A stretch of 6,131 bases of DNA from an uncultured Coriobacteriales bacterium (GTDB lineage Bacteria; Actinomycetota; Coriobacteriia; Coriobacteriales; UMGS124): assembly GCA_934662525.1 (NCBI GenBank), contig CAKUKJ010000157.1, positions 1 through 6,131 on the forward strand, read 5' to 3'. Made by a program: the position numbers and the translations under genes. Shown in pieces: positions 6,053 to 6,131 of the stretch. Under the pieces are notes generated by a model. That model was not told where the DNA came from. It saw nothing but the letters and a program-made list of their open reading frames with translations, and made no database searches. The number at the start of each line of letters is the position of its first letter. The first letter of the stretch is position 1.

Positions 6053-6131
6053 TTGGGCGCGCTGCCCGGGCGCATCGTGCGGGCGATCCGGGAGGCCGGG
6101 TCGATGAACCCGGTGGTCCTGCTCGACGAGG
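6053..6131 (+). pseudogene. lon: Internal Lon protease fragment, 5' end missing
   Basis: From about 6056 the frame reads GALPGR, then IVRAIREAG, then NPVVLLDE up to the window edge. This is the segment between Walker A and Walker B of the Lon ATP-dependent protease, ending in the Walker B LLDE. In intact Lon it is preceded by a DEAEIRGHRRTYI-type stretch, Walker A and a long N-terminal domain, about 400 residues in all. None of that lies upstream in any frame I checked: the same frame instead gives HIEHCCSIGRR and is open back to an ATG at 5954 without a ribosome site, and the LuxR-type gene starts on the other strand at 5856. The fragment is therefore a truncated lon remnant, a rearrangement joint or an assembly artefact. 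The downstream part is beyond the window, so I cannot tell how far it extends. Confidence 0.6.

Noticed and set aside
5954..6131. Intact + strand gene fusing a new N-terminus to the lon segment
   Set aside because: The ATG at 5954 has no ribosome site, lies upstream of the better promoter-like boxes, and its first 30 residues resemble nothing I recognise; it may simply be open by chance.

Overview
The window is about 6.1 kb of GC-rich bacterial DNA. A twelve-helix membrane protein ending in a LuxR-type helix-turn-helix is an architecture abundant in Eggerthellales (Eggerthella, Slackia, Gordonibacter, Adlercreutzia). With the high GC, this points to a gut-type Coriobacteriia actinobacterium. 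That assignment is inferred from gene style, not from a marker gene.

Left third (1-2092, + strand): the last 39 codons of an unidentified upstream gene run in frame 1 and stop at 120. They overlap the start of a 665-residue McrC-like protein (DUF2357 region plus a C-terminal PD-(D/E)XK nuclease motif). Proteins of this type usually work with an AAA+/GTPase McrB-like partner encoded just upstream, so this looks like the 3' end of a McrBC-type, probably anti-phage, restriction operon. Sampled lines here are around 60-65% GC, against 70-78% in lines sampled from the genes to the right.

Middle (2288-4106, - strand): two membrane-transport genes overlap by 8 bp, a CLC-family chloride channel/transporter followed by a small two-helix potassium channel with a TIGFGD selectivity filter. 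The tight coupling suggests joint Cl- and K+ movement for charge balance, acid response or osmotic control. The two ends of this block hold a 195-bp convergent spacer with small inverted repeats (2093-2287) and a 136-bp spacer with a perfect 10-bp inverted repeat and a -10-like box (4107-4242).

Right (4243-5856, - strand): the membrane-bound LuxR-type regulator is transcribed in the same direction, immediately upstream of the CLC/K+ pair. It is the natural candidate regulator of that pair, although no sequence evidence proves the link. Its leader (5857-6043) holds an extended -10-like box and a 9-bp direct repeat.

Right edge (about 6053-6131, + strand): the sequence suddenly reads as an internal Lon protease segment (GALPGR ... 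NPVVLLDE, the Walker B region), without the roughly 400 residues that precede it in Lon. It is either a truncated lon remnant, a rearrangement breakpoint or an assembly joint. I saw no tRNA, rRNA, CRISPR array or insertion sequence. No wholly new system is obvious. The best leads are the coupled CLC/K+ operon beside a membrane LuxR regulator, the hairpin between them, and the orphan lon fragment.
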